DNA of 59,204 nt, taken from positions 1 through 59,204 of the forward strand of contig JAOFTV010000013.1 in the NCBI GenBank assembly GCA_028045305.1. Direction: 5' to 3'. Shown piece by piece: positions 26,716 through 35,836 of the stretch; the stretch's first letter is position 1; the number at the start of each line of letters is the position of its first letter. The translations under genes and the position numbers were made by a program. Source of the stretch: Opitutales bacterium (GTDB lineage: Bacteria > Verrucomicrobiota > Verrucomicrobiia > Opitutales > Seribacteraceae). The notes beneath the pieces were generated by a model, which had not been told where the DNA came from, searched no databases, and saw only the letters and a list, made by a program, of their open reading frames with translations.

Positions 26716-27654
26716 ATGTATTCGGCTCCCGAACAAAGCTCTCTCGATATTTACATGAAGCAAATATCAGGCATCCCCCTGCTCACAGTTCAGGATGAAA
26801 TCGATCTTGCAAAAAAGATCGAAAATGGAGACGAGGAAGCCCGTAATACTATGATAACCGCAAATTTGCGACTTGTGGTAAAAATTGCTCAGGAATATTC
26901 CAATCTTGGGTTATCAGTACTTGATTTAATCAATGAGGGAAACATGGGATTAATGAAAGCGGTGGAGCGTTTTGATCCCACAAAGGGAGGGAAACTAAGC
27001 ACCTATGGATCATGGTGGATTAAACAATCCATCAAGCGGGCATTGGCGAATCAAAGCAAAACCATACGTTTACCCGTACACATGGTAGATCGAGTAACCC
27101 AAATTCGTAGAACTACTGCCGAACTATCTGAAAAATTGGGGCGTGAACCAACCGATGAGGAGTTGGCGGAGGCAGTAAGCCTTCCATCCAACAAAGTTGC
27201 ACACTTGCGAAATGTTAGTGCCCGCCCTGCATCCCTTGACTCACCGATTAATGAAGAAGATGGATCCACCTTGGGGGAAATTGTGGCAGATGAAAAATCA
27301 ATTAACCCTCTAGAATCTTTGCAGTCAAAAAGTTTGGTTGGTGATGTGAACCAAGTGCTATCCATGCTTGAACCCAGAGAAGCCGACATTATCCGCTTGC
27401 GTTTCGGGTTGGACGGGCGAGATCCTCTTACCCTCGAAGAAGTGGGGGATCAAATCGGTATTACCCGTGAACGCGTTCGTCAACTTCAGGAACAAGCTTT
27501 GCGAGATTTACGAAAGAAAATGGCAAAATTCGAAAAGCAAAGAACGATCGAAGAGGTTGAACTGGAAAAACAACAAGCTGAACGGGCTAAAATTCTTAAA
27601 GATTTGCTTAGCAAGGGAACTCCAAAAGGTTCCCAAGCTGGTTCCCCTAACTAA
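26716..27654 (+). CDS. RNA polymerase sigma-70-family factor, primary-like (group 1/2)
   Basis: A 312-residue sigma factor from the ATG at 26716. Region 1.2 is DIYMKQISGIPLLTVQDEID. Region 2 has NLRLVVKIAQEY, LIDLINEGN-like sequence, and FSTYGSWWIKQSIKRAL-like region 2.3-2.4 (here LSTYGSWWIKQSIKRALANQ), followed by TIRLPVHM. Region 4.2 is LTLEEVGDQIGITRERVRQL. Region 1.1 is absent and the core is compact, so it could be the housekeeping factor or a close stationary-phase or stress paralogue. A charged tail (EEVELEKQQAERAKILKDLL) extends beyond region 4. A TTG start upstream would overlap trpE and is less likely. Confidence 0.92.
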   Translation: MYSAPEQSSLDIYMKQISGIPLLTVQDEIDLAKKIENGDEEARNTMITANLRLVVKIAQEYSNLGLSVLDLINEGNMGLMKAVERFDPTKGGKLSTYGSWWIKQSIKRALANQSKTIRLPVHMVDRVTQIRRTTAELSEKLGREPTDEELAEAVSLPSNKVAHLRNVSARPASLDSPINEEDGSTLGEIVADEKSINPLESLQSKSLVGDVNQVLSMLEPREADIIRLRFGLDGRDPLTLEEVGDQIGITRERVRQLQEQALRDLRKKMAKFEKQRTIEEVELEKQQAERAKILKDLLSKGTPKGSQAGSPN

Positions 27655-27751
27655 TTTTAGCTCAGTAAGGATTGTTGGAAACGAGAACCTTGCACGCTAT
27701 TAAAGAACTGTTAAAAAGTTTTTCCATTTCAATATGGTACTTATATAAGTC

Positions 27752-27788
27752 AAAAAAAATCCCCGCTCCTTACCGGATACGGGGATTT
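27752..27788 (-). terminator. Strong intrinsic terminator of the S1 gene
   Basis: The stem AAATCCCCG (27757-27765) pairs with CGGGGATTT (27780-27788). On the minus strand it is followed directly by a run of eight T (27752-27759), the classic rho-independent form, 27 bases past the rpsA stop. In the plus direction the hairpin could also help end the trpE-sigma transcript, but only AAAACT-type sequence follows. Confidence 0.85.
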
Positions 27789-27814
27789 AAAACTAATTTG
27801 GAAAAAGGATCTTC

Positions 27815-29485
27815 TTAATCGTCTTGAGAATCTGCCGTTGCTTCGTCCAAGAGATCTCCAAGAGAAGTGGTGAGGTCATCGCCCGACTCATCATAAGCAG
27901 CAACTTCTTTAGCTAAGGCATCCTCATCATAGTCGGCAGCCTTAATGCTTAAACCGATGCGACGTTCGTCCTTGTCAATTTTGATCACACGGGCTTTTAC
28001 TTCATCGCCCTCATTCAGGTAGTCCTTTACCTTCTCAATTCGATCTTCGCTGATTTGGCTAATATGCACCAATCCGTCGATGTCATGATCGAGTTCGATA
28101 AAGGCACCATAACCAGCAACTCGTGCAACCTTTCCAGATACCACATCGCCCATACGGAACAAACGATCGATTCCTGCCCATGGATCGTCTGTTAATTGCT
28201 TCATACCCAGCGAAATTCGTTGGTTATCAATATCAACTTCGAGAACGATTGCATCAACATCATCACCTTTCTTAACCATCTCACTTGGGTGATTGATCTT
28301 GCGGGTCCAACTCATATCCGAGACATGGACCATACCATCAATACCTTCTTCCAATTCTAAAAATGCACCGTAGGATGTAAGGTTGCGGATTTTGCCGCGT
28401 ACCCGTGCACCCGGAGGATAGTTGTGAGTGGCCATATCCCAAGGATTGACATCAAGTTGTCGTAAACCGAGGGAAATCTTTTGGTCTTCTTTTTGAATAC
28501 CAAGTACTACAGCGTCTACCTCATCTCCAACATTCAATACTTCACTTGGTTTAGTAATACGCTTCGTCCAGGACATTTCGGTAACATGTACAAGTCCCTC
28601 GACGCCCTCTTCAAGCTCGATAAAGGCACCATAAGGAACCAAGTTAACAACTTTTCCACGTACCTTCGCATTGATGGGGAATTTATTTTCGATTTCTTCC
28701 CATGGATTGGAAGAGAGTTGCTTGAGACCTAAAGAAACGCGTTCGCGCTTTTGGTCAACTTCGATTATGCAAACTGTAATTTCCTCACCAGTCTTGACCA
28801 TCTCGCTCGGATGGGAAATACGACCCCAACTCATATCAGTGATGTGGAGCAAGCCGTCCAAGCCATCCAAATCGATAAAGGCACCGTAATCAGTGATATT
28901 CTTAACCATTCCACGACGGGTCTCGCCAGGTTTAATACCTGTGAGGATTTCACGCTTCTTGTCTTGTCGGCGTTCCTCAATCAATTCACGGCGGGAAACT
29001 ACAATATTTTTGCGCTCACGATTTATCTTAACTACCTTAAAATCAAAGGTTTGACCAACAAACTGATCGAGATTCTTGGGAGCTTGAATATCAACCTGAG
29101 AGGAGGGCAAAAAGGCATCCACGCCAATATTTACAACTAATCCACCTTTTACCTTAGAACGCACTCGTCCAGTAATGACCGATCCTTCTTCACAAGTATT
29201 GACGATTTTTTCCCAGTTTTTCTTTTGCTCGGCTTTATCGAAGGAAAGTTGTGGATTACCATCTCGGTCTTCCAGGCGTTCAAGAAAAACTTCAATATCC
29301 GACCCGATCTCCAATTCACTCAGATCTAAAAATTCATGGGCAGGGATAGTTCCTTCCGCTTTGCCGCCGAAATCGATCACGACTTCGGTAGGTCGGACTT
29401 CCATGACAGTTCCTGAAATTACGGAACCTTCTTTAAGTTGTTCAATTTTGCTCGCTGCGAGCAATTCTTCCATGACGGTACTCAT
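27815..29485 (-). CDS. rpsA: Ribosomal protein bS1
   Basis: A 556-residue protein with six S1 (OB-fold) domains at roughly 17-85, 103-170, 187-255, 272-342, 359-429 and 446-515. Repeated signatures include DYGAFIDLDGLDGLLHITDM, PYGAFIELEEGVEGLVHVTE and SYGAFLELEEGIDGMVHVSD. It brings mRNA to the 30S subunit, which is especially relevant here because few genes show strong Shine-Dalgarno sites. The acidic tail (ESGDDLTTSLGDLLDEA) lies past the last domain. The start is the ATG at 29483-29485. A clear terminator follows. hisG lies upstream on the same strand after a 188-base gap that probably holds the S1 promoter and leader. Confidence 0.95.
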   Translation of the reverse strand: MSTVMEELLAASKIEQLKEGSVISGTVMEVRPTEVVIDFGGKAEGTIPAHEFLDLSELEIGSDIEVFLERLEDRDGNPQLSFDKAEQKKNWEKIVNTCEEGSVITGRVRSKVKGGLVVNIGVDAFLPSSQVDIQAPKNLDQFVGQTFDFKVVKINRERKNIVVSRRELIEERRQDKKREILTGIKPGETRRGMVKNITDYGAFIDLDGLDGLLHITDMSWGRISHPSEMVKTGEEITVCIIEVDQKRERVSLGLKQLSSNPWEEIENKFPINAKVRGKVVNLVPYGAFIELEEGVEGLVHVTEMSWTKRITKPSEVLNVGDEVDAVVLGIQKEDQKISLGLRQLDVNPWDMATHNYPPGARVRGKIRNLTSYGAFLELEEGIDGMVHVSDMSWTRKINHPSEMVKKGDDVDAIVLEVDIDNQRISLGMKQLTDDPWAGIDRLFRMGDVVSGKVARVAGYGAFIELDHDIDGLVHISQISEDRIEKVKDYLNEGDEVKARVIKIDKDERRIGLSIKAADYDEDALAKEVAAYDESGDDLTTSLGDLLDEATADSQDD

Positions 29486-29673
29486 GTGTATATATTTTTG
29501 TTATTCTAGCCATACGGAGTGATGCGTAAAATCGAGTTTTGGTAAACACGAGCTAATCACGACCCGATGGGTTGAGGGTTTATAATGCTAGGTGATAAAA
29601 GAACGAAAGTTATAATGAAATGCCAAATCTAACAATTCGGCAAGGAGAAAAAGGCTTACAGAATGAAAGGTTT

Positions 29674-30549
29674 CTAAGGAACTACTTTGTTAAGAGGATA
29701 TTCCACAATCCCCTCCGCACCCATCGCTTTGAGGGCTGGAATAAGATCGCGCGATACCTTCTTTTCGATCACGGTTTCCACCGCGACCCAACTATCGTCA
29801 GCCAGAGATGAAACAGTCGGATTTCGTAAGGCGGGCATTTCCTTGAGAGCTTCTTCGAGTTTGGATCTTTCAAGGTTCAACTTCAATCCGACTTTGCCGT
29901 CTGCCTGTAAGGCGGCGGCAAGCATCAGCGATATACTCTCGATTTTTGCTCGTTTTTCGGGGTTAGCCCAGGCTTTTTTATTCGCAATAAGCACAGTATT
30001 TGTCTCCATGAGGACATCGACAATGCGTAATTTGTTCGCCCGCAAAGAACTTCCTGTCTCGGTAAGGTCAACGATCGCATCGACTAATTCCGGAACTTTT
30101 ACCTCAGTAGCTCCCCAAGAAAATTCCACATCCGCCTGCACACCATGAGAGCCTAAAAAGGCTTTCGTTACCTCAACAAGTTCGGTGGCAATTTTTTTAC
30201 CTTGCAAATCTTTGACTGATTTTATGTCGGATGCTTCAGGCACCGCTAATACCCACTTCGATATACGGTTGGATGCCCTACTGTAAACCAAATCAGTCAC
30301 CACCTCCACATCCGAACCATTCTCCTTCACCCAGTCATGGCCAGTTAATCCACAGTCAAAAAAACCGTCCTCCACATATCTGCTCATTTCCTGTGCCCTT
30401 ACAAAACGACCGTCAATTTCGGGATCATCCCAACTGGGCGTGTAAGAGCGCGAACCCTTGGTGATATTAAATCCAGCTCGGGCAAAGAGCTTGAGCGTGG
30501 CATCTTCCAAACTACCCTTGGGCAGTCCAAAACTTAACAAAGTGGTCAT
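29674..30549 (-). CDS. hisG: ATP phosphoribosyltransferase, long form
   Basis: Condenses ATP with PRPP, the first step of histidine synthesis. The 291 residues include the long-form C-terminal regulatory domain, so it should act without HisZ and may be inhibited by histidine. Family segments are [47 protein letters not shown] and the PRPP-site loop [18 protein letters not shown]. The ATG at 30547-30549 is the start. No other his gene is in the window. The exonuclease gene lies 73 bases upstream in the same direction. Confidence 0.95.
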   Translation of the reverse strand: MTTLLSFGLPKGSLEDATLKLFARAGFNITKGSRSYTPSWDDPEIDGRFVRAQEMSRYVEDGFFDCGLTGHDWVKENGSDVEVVTDLVYSRASNRISKWVLAVPEASDIKSVKDLQGKKIATELVEVTKAFLGSHGVQADVEFSWGATEVKVPELVDAIVDLTETGSSLRANKLRIVDVLMETNTVLIANKKAWANPEKRAKIESISLMLAAALQADGKVGLKLNLERSKLEEALKEMPALRNPTVSSLADDSWVAVETVIEKKVSRDLIPALKAMGAEGIVEYPLNKVVP

Positions 30550-30622
30550 CCGTCAAATTAATAACAAAGAGTACCAAAGGGGGAAAGCCTGTTTTCCTAA
30601 TTACCCAATAAAGGACCGATTT

Positions 30623-31489
30623 TCAGCAGTAACGCTTTTGAGTTTCCTCCCAAGACTTGTGCATTTCCATCTCGCCAAAAATATCCTTCAATTTTTCAAG
30701 GTTTGGAGCTTTAGGCGGTGTCGCTGAATAAGTGGCGTTCTCGATTAAACGAATCAGATCTAAATTACGTCGCAAATCTTCTCGGCGTTCATAAACGATA
30801 CTGCAAAAACGCTTAGGGGTTATTCGTCCGGCATTAGCGATCAAGTTTTCCATATCACCATATTCTTTTAACCACTTGACCGCAGTCTTTGGACCCACTC
30901 CGTTTAGTCCCGGAATATTGTCTGATTGATCCCCTATGATAGCTAGGTAATCCAATACCGACTCGGGGGGTACCCCAAATTTCTCAGTCACACCAGCTTC
31001 GTCCAGCATACGCCATCCCAGCCGTGGATTCGCCGTGGGGGGAGGAAGCAATTGTTTAACCCCTGGGCTCACCAACTGTGCCAAGTCCTTGTCCGCAGAA
31101 ACAATGATAACTTCACTCCCCTCCCCTTTGATCTCCACGGTTTTAGTGGCGATCAAGTCATCCGCTTCCAGCCCCTCCTTTTCCGCCCATCCATATCCCA
31201 TTGCCCCCGTGATTTCCTTCACCCATTCCAGTTGCTCGGGAAATCCATCCGGTGGACTCCCTCGGTTTGCCTTGTACTCTGGCAAAATCTTTTCCCTTGC
31301 TGGACAACCACCCCGGTCAAAGAAGACCCAGATTTCATCCGGAGAAAAATCATCCTCAAGTCGCCAAAAAGAACGCACCCATCCATGTATCATATTGGTT
31401 GGAAATCCATCCGACCTAGATAATTCTCGAATTCCGTAAAAAGCTCGGAAAGCAAGGTTATGACCGTCACAAAGGAAGATTTTTTTCAT
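30623..31489 (-). CDS. 5'-3' exonuclease (Pol I N-terminal/FEN-like)
   Basis: A stand-alone 288-residue homologue of the 5' nuclease domain of DNA polymerase I, acting on flaps and RNA primers. The metal-binding acidic residues are visible in LCDGHNLAFRAFYGI, WVFFDRGGCPAREKILPEYK, EGLEADDLIATK and VSADKDLAQLV. The helix-hairpin-helix region is YLAIIGDQSDNIPGLNGVGP with KTAVKWL. The start is the ATG at 31487-31489. It lies 62 bases after mtaB in the same direction. Full-length polymerase I was not seen in this window. Confidence 0.9.
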   Translation of the reverse strand: MKKIFLCDGHNLAFRAFYGIRELSRSDGFPTNMIHGWVRSFWRLEDDFSPDEIWVFFDRGGCPAREKILPEYKANRGSPPDGFPEQLEWVKEITGAMGYGWAEKEGLEADDLIATKTVEIKGEGSEVIIVSADKDLAQLVSPGVKQLLPPPTANPRLGWRMLDEAGVTEKFGVPPESVLDYLAIIGDQSDNIPGLNGVGPKTAVKWLKEYGDMENLIANAGRITPKRFCSIVYERREDLRRNLDLIRLIENATYSATPPKAPNLEKLKDIFGEMEMHKSWEETQKRYC

Positions 31490-31551
31490 GTCCCTTCCTT
31501 ATCCTTGATGGATGGGTAAATGTGCAAGACCAAAGGCAGAAAGGGCGGATC

Positions 31552-32898
31552 TTAACTGCTTTCCCAGTCCAACAATTCAGCCAGGCAATACTCGGGAAAA
31601 GCCTGACCTATCCGTACCTGGGCGATTCGGTTTTCCAAACCTTGGGGATTTACCGGTACACGAACTTTTAAGTAGTTATCAGTGTAAGCAAAATAACTTC
31701 CATCCTTGGGGTTTTCCAACAATACCCGCATCTCCTTACCCTCATGGCCGGTATGAAAGTCCATACGTTTGGACGCAGAAAGCCGGCGCAAATGTGCACT
31801 CCGGCGCCTGCGTTCCACCATCGGTACCTGATCGGATGACTTGGCCGCAGGCGTACCCTCCCTTTCTGAATAGGTAAATACATGGGAATAACTAAAGGGA
31901 CCATCCACAAAGGTTTCACAAGTCTTGGCAAAATCTTCCTGCGTTTCACCAGGAAATCCAACCATCAAATCCGTACCTATACAAAGATCAGGAACGTTTG
32001 CGGTTGCCCGTTTAAAAAAAGCATCCATTTCCTCAAGATCGTACCTTCTCTTCATTCTTTTAAGTGTACGATCGCAACCTGCCTGCATCGGAACATGAAG
32101 ATATGGCATCAAAGGGTGCTTGGAATCGGCCATCCGTGGAAAGAGTTCTTCCGGAATGGTAGTTGGCTCAATGCTGCTTATGCGCAAACGGTCCAATCCC
32201 TCCAATTCGCTCAATCCATCGATCATCGCCAAAAAGTCCCGCCCTCCCGATTGGTAGGTTCCGAGGTTTACTCCAGTAAGTACAAGTTCACGCACTCCTT
32301 TATTGATCATTTGCCGGGCATCGGCCAGTAAGTCTGTCCATTCACGTGAACGAGCTCGTCCACGGGCAAATGGAATAATACAAAATGAACACATAAAGTC
32401 GCAACCATCCTGAATTTTGAGATTAGCCCGTTGTTCAAACTTTGCTTCACCCACCAGACCAATAGAGAAATCTTCCCGGTCTATCCGTTCTCGAACAACC
32501 ACCGGACTGTCCGGCTTTTCTTCGCTAAGATAGTCAAGAAAGTTTAACTTGTCGTGATTGCCAATCACATAGTCAACTCCGTCCACCATCGCCACCTCGT
32601 TGGCCGATATTTGGGAGTAACAACCGACCACTACGGTCGTTGCTTTTGGGTTTTTACGGGTAAACCGACGAATCGTATTACGGGACTTGGCATCGGCTTC
32701 ATTAGTCACGGTACAGGTATTGATAACACCAAGATCAGCGGGATCTCCAAAGGGTACGAGTTCGTATCCTGCCTCACGCAATTTTCCTTCAAGGGCAACT
32801 CCCTCGGACTGATTAAGCCGACAACCCATGGTGCGAACACTTGCCCGCTTATGGGATTTCTTTACTAGAGGTTCAAAACTATCTGTTTGAGTAGGCAT
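31552..32898 (-). CDS. mtaB: tRNA t6A37 methylthiotransferase, MtaB type
   Basis: A radical-SAM enzyme that adds a methylthio group to t6A at tRNA position 37, giving ms2t6A. The N-terminal MTTase domain has the three cluster cysteines in TMGCRLNQSEG, VINTCTVTNEADAKSR and VVGCYSQ. The radical-SAM motif is LKIQDGCDFMCSFCIIPFARG (CxxxCxxC), and a C-terminal TRAM-like part ends the 448 residues. The NTCTVTN-x-AD-x-KSR form favours MtaB over MiaB or RimO. Its substrate depends on the Sua5 pathway, also present in this window. The start is the ATG at 32896-32898. Confidence 0.93.
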   Translation of the reverse strand: MPTQTDSFEPLVKKSHKRASVRTMGCRLNQSEGVALEGKLREAGYELVPFGDPADLGVINTCTVTNEADAKSRNTIRRFTRKNPKATTVVVGCYSQISANEVAMVDGVDYVIGNHDKLNFLDYLSEEKPDSPVVVRERIDREDFSIGLVGEAKFEQRANLKIQDGCDFMCSFCIIPFARGRARSREWTDLLADARQMINKGVRELVLTGVNLGTYQSGGRDFLAMIDGLSELEGLDRLRISSIEPTTIPEELFPRMADSKHPLMPYLHVPMQAGCDRTLKRMKRRYDLEEMDAFFKRATANVPDLCIGTDLMVGFPGETQEDFAKTCETFVDGPFSYSHVFTYSEREGTPAAKSSDQVPMVERRRRSAHLRRLSASKRMDFHTGHEGKEMRVLLENPKDGSYFAYTDNYLKVRVPVNPQGLENRIAQVRIGQAFPEYCLAELLDWESS

Positions 32899-32944
32899 GG
32901 AATGGCTAAAAGGGTTAAAGGACTAAGAACTTTTCCTCGCAATC

Positions 32945-33700
32945 TCAATCCTCGATCACAGGTGAATCGTTCCCATGCCTTGCCAGTAAAGCAAGCAACC
33001 GAAAGGCTTTAAAATAACGGGGAAAAAATACCATTGGATTGTTTAAGCATCTAAGTAACCACCCCAAATAAATGGCATCTGCCCACTTGGGTATTCTTGC
33101 CTGTTGTCCGGACAAAAAGGCCAACGCCGCTCCGGTACAGTAAATACTTGGGGAAAAAGTTATGGTCTCTTTTAGGTATAAGCCCAGCCTTTCCTGAACT
33201 CCCCCGCCTACTTGTATGAATACTGCAGTTGGCTTCCTTTCTTCAATTTGGGCTGCCAAATCTTCGTCTATTAATTTCCCAGAATTCTTGTATTGGGGAG
33301 CGATGTAACAATCGGCATCAACAATCTTTTGCCCATAAGTTTTTTGGATCCATGAAATATTGGCTTGGGCTTGGGACTCGTCAGGCATCACCCAAAAAGC
33401 AGATTCTTTTTCCCAATCGGTACGATTCAAAATGGCTTCCAAAAAAACCAGACCAGAAATGCGCGGAAGATCAAATCCCTGAACCCATTTTTTCCATAAA
33501 CAAAGTAATCCACTGTCTGGAAGAACCAAATCAGATTGCACCAAGGCCCGACGATACTCTGCACAGTTGCAAAGGTCCTGAGCTAAGCCCGGTCCCGAAG
33601 GTGCTGTAACCAACCCGCCTGCATGGGCAAGGGTACATGCATCCACCAGCTTACCGCGGTAAAATTTAATACCCAGCGCATATTCGCCTGCCGCCTTCAT
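32945..33700 (-). CDS. WecG/TagA/CpsF-family glycosyltransferase
   Basis: A GT26-type enzyme that usually adds the second sugar to undecaprenyl-diphosphate-linked glycans. From the ATG at 33698-33700 the product has 251 residues. It shows SDLVLPDSGLL (the family's lpDG region), WVMPDESQAQANISWIQK, and FIQVGGGVQERLGLYL, matching the family's vGlGaPkQE motif. It ends with a membrane-binding, aromatic-rich helical tail (YLGWLLRCLNNP). A longer in-frame start lacks family similarity. The sugar transferase gene is 57 bases upstream on the same strand, so both probably begin glycan assembly together. Confidence 0.88.
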   Translation of the reverse strand: MKAAGEYALGIKFYRGKLVDACTLAHAGGLVTAPSGPGLAQDLCNCAEYRRALVQSDLVLPDSGLLCLWKKWVQGFDLPRISGLVFLEAILNRTDWEKESAFWVMPDESQAQANISWIQKTYGQKIVDADCYIAPQYKNSGKLIDEDLAAQIEERKPTAVFIQVGGGVQERLGLYLKETITFSPSIYCTGAALAFLSGQQARIPKWADAIYLGWLLRCLNNPMVFFPRYFKAFRLLALLARHGNDSPVIED

Positions 33701-33757
33701 TTTAAAACTACAATATCGCAAGCGGAGCTGCCGGTGCAAACCGCATGGCCCGATTCC

Positions 33758-35176
33758 TTAGCAGGCAGACTTGGGAGGAAAAAGAACCTGCCCAATCGTG
33801 CGAAGGACAATTTCTAGATCTAACCAAATTGACCAGTTCCCAACATAATTAAAATCGAGCTCAATACGTTTACTTACCAATTCAGGATCAGTAAATCCTC
33901 CCCTCAATCCACGGCACTGAGCGGGCCCGGTTACCCCAGGCTTTACAAATTGGCGGACCCGATAGGCTTTGTAATTTTGTTCAAACAAATAATCGTGCTC
34001 GGCGAGATACGGACGTGGGCCGACTAGGCTCATATCACCCTTCAACACATTGATAAACTGGGGAAGTTCATCTATGCTGAAACGACGCATAAAATGCCCG
34101 AAAGCAAAGATTCGGTCATCTCCTTCATGAGCTTGTACTGCCTCGTCACGAGTGCCCTTCTCCGCATAAGTCATCGAGCGAAACTTCCAAATCACAAAAC
34201 GTTTGCCTCCTAGCCCTACCCGTTCCTGCTTAAAAAGGATCGGACCTGGGGATTGTACTGTTTGAAATAATTTTACAAGCAACAAGCTGGGAGGAAGAAG
34301 AAGTAAAATCGCTGGTATACCTAGGATTAGATCGAAACAACGCTTTATCATTTGATTAAATGGACTTTCCAAAGGTTCGTTCAGAAGCGTAAAAAACTGC
34401 CTGCCTGATTCTTCCATAAAGACTAGACGAGCGTCAAACAAGGCGGACAAGTTGTTGTAGATTAATACCCGACACCCATATTGCGTGGCCAATTCAGCAA
34501 CTCTGCTCACCCAATCTTCCATCAAACGATCTGGCAAAACTACTAACTGATGAACTCGGTTTTCCTTAAGGTAATTTTCTAACTCGTCGAAGTAACCCAA
34601 GTCAGGCAATCCAGGCACCGCACCGGTTTTTCTCTTAGAAGTTGAAAACACTCCGCAAAACGAAAATCCATTGGCAGTTTGTTGACGCATCCAAAGACTC
34701 AAATCTTTTACTGAGTGTGGATTACCAATTACTAAACTATCTCGATTCATTCCACGAAATCCAATTACTCGCTTAAAAATTCCTGGAAGAGCAAAATTTG
34801 CTCCTAACAAAAGCGGCCAACAAATAATGATATAAAATGCTAGAAACAAACGACTTGTCTCGTTGTCTTTGGTTGCAAAATAAGATGCAAAAACGAAGAA
34901 AGCAATGATCACAACCTGGAAATTTGCTTTATTGAATGATTCACGAACTCTCTGCCAACCATTCTTGATGTAGAAAGCCCCATAATTTTGCAAAGTTCCA
35001 AATGTAGCAACCAGCAAACCTGCCATCGCAACCAGAGCATAATTCCATGGGAGTGTGATTAAAGAAAGTTCCCAGTTTTCCCAAACATCTAAGGACGCCC
35101 AAAACCACACAAAAACAATGGCCAACAAACATAACCGATGAAGCAATGCATGACCTTGGTCTCTAGGATTATACAT
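33758..35176 (-). CDS. Undecaprenyl-phosphate sugar phosphotransferase, polyprenol-initiating type
   Basis: Transfers a sugar-1-phosphate to undecaprenyl phosphate, starting polysaccharide repeat synthesis at the inner membrane. From the ATG at 35174-35176 it has 472 residues. Four or so N-terminal helices are followed by a CoA-binding-like domain (NRDSLVIGNPHSVKDLSLWM). A fifth membrane segment (FDLILGIPAILLLLPPSLLL) leads into the catalytic domain with GPILFKQERVGLGGKRFVIW, KFRSM, RRFSIDELPQFINVLKGDMS and LVGPRP. This is the WbaP/WcaJ layout. The upstream in-frame extension overlaps the regulator's leader and is not family-like. Confidence 0.93.
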   Translation of the reverse strand: MYNPRDQGHALLHRLCLLAIVFVWFWASLDVWENWELSLITLPWNYALVAMAGLLVATFGTLQNYGAFYIKNGWQRVRESFNKANFQVVIIAFFVFASYFATKDNETSRLFLAFYIIICWPLLLGANFALPGIFKRVIGFRGMNRDSLVIGNPHSVKDLSLWMRQQTANGFSFCGVFSTSKRKTGAVPGLPDLGYFDELENYLKENRVHQLVVLPDRLMEDWVSRVAELATQYGCRVLIYNNLSALFDARLVFMEESGRQFFTLLNEPLESPFNQMIKRCFDLILGIPAILLLLPPSLLLVKLFQTVQSPGPILFKQERVGLGGKRFVIWKFRSMTYAEKGTRDEAVQAHEGDDRIFAFGHFMRRFSIDELPQFINVLKGDMSLVGPRPYLAEHDYLFEQNYKAYRVRQFVKPGVTGPAQCRGLRGGFTDPELVSKRIELDFNYVGNWSIWLDLEIVLRTIGQVLFPPKSAC

Positions 35177-35316
35177 ATTTAAAGAAAATATTTTAAGTGA
35201 AGTTGGGATGCAAGTGAAGAATCTATCGAAAAGTGTAACACATTGAATAATCGACCCAACTAAAATTTTCTTAAAGTACTTGCTAATTTCATTTTTTTTT
35301 GAAAAATTTGAAACCG
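35177..35316. promoter_or_regulatory. Divergent control region between the sugar transferase and the GbsR-type regulator
   Basis: A 140-base, very A+T-rich spacer shared by divergent genes. It contains the short palindromes AAAATATTTT (35185-35194) and AAAATTTT (35263-35270). Since the rightward gene encodes a winged-helix regulator, self-control from here is a natural guess, but I cannot define an operator or -35/-10 pair with confidence. Confidence 0.4.
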
Positions 35317-35832
35317 ATGCCCCACTTATCCCCCATAAACGGCAAGCAATCCATTCAGCAAACTGAAAAAGCAATCGAAATCGAATCCATCGATTTTTTC
35401 GTAAGGATGATGAGCATTATGGGGATGCCTAGATCAGTTGGAGAAATATATGGTCTCCTGTATTTCTCTGAGGACCCCCTACCCATGGATCAGATTGTAT
35501 CACGATTGGGAATAAGTATGGGATCGGCCAGTCAAGGGTTAAAGACCCTAAGATCATTGAAGGCTGTTCGAACTAACTATGTTCCGGGAGACCGCAGAGA
35601 TCATTACCTCGCGGAAACCGAATTTCGTAGACTCTTTTCTAACTTTATTAAAGAAGAAATTATGCCCCACATGGAAAGTGCCAAGGAACGAATTGCCCAA
35701 ATGGAAGAGGCCTTAACCTATCAAGATGAGGAATCCACTGAATTTTACAAGGTTCGCATAGAAAAATTAAAACGTTTAACACGTGCCGGGGGACGCCTCC
35801 TTCCCGCCTTGGCTGGACTCTTAAAATTTTAG
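35317..35832 (+). CDS. GbsR/MarR-family transcriptional regulator
   Basis: A 171-residue DNA-binding protein from the ATG at 35317. The winged helix-turn-helix is visible as GMPRSVGEIYGLLYFSEDPL, MDQIVSRLGISMGSASQGLK and VRTNYVPGDRRDHYLAE, which is the GbsR sub-pattern rather than classical MarR. A C-terminal dimerisation helix follows (EEIMPHMESAKERIAQMEEA). The RfaH-like gene starts four bases after the stop, so both are made together. Position between the divergent sugar transferase and the long glycan operon suggests it controls this locus. The signal it senses is unknown. Confidence 0.88.
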   Translation: MPHLSPINGKQSIQQTEKAIEIESIDFFVRMMSIMGMPRSVGEIYGLLYFSEDPLPMDQIVSRLGISMGSASQGLKTLRSLKAVRTNYVPGDRRDHYLAETEFRRLFSNFIKEEIMPHMESAKERIAQMEEALTYQDEESTEFYKVRIEKLKRLTRAGGRLLPALAGLLKF

Positions 35833-35836
35833 AACC

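Noticed and set aside
29486-29673. Two CATTATAA motifs upstream of the S1 gene as promoter candidates
   Set aside because: I could not find a -35 box at a proper distance for either, so no promoter is listed.
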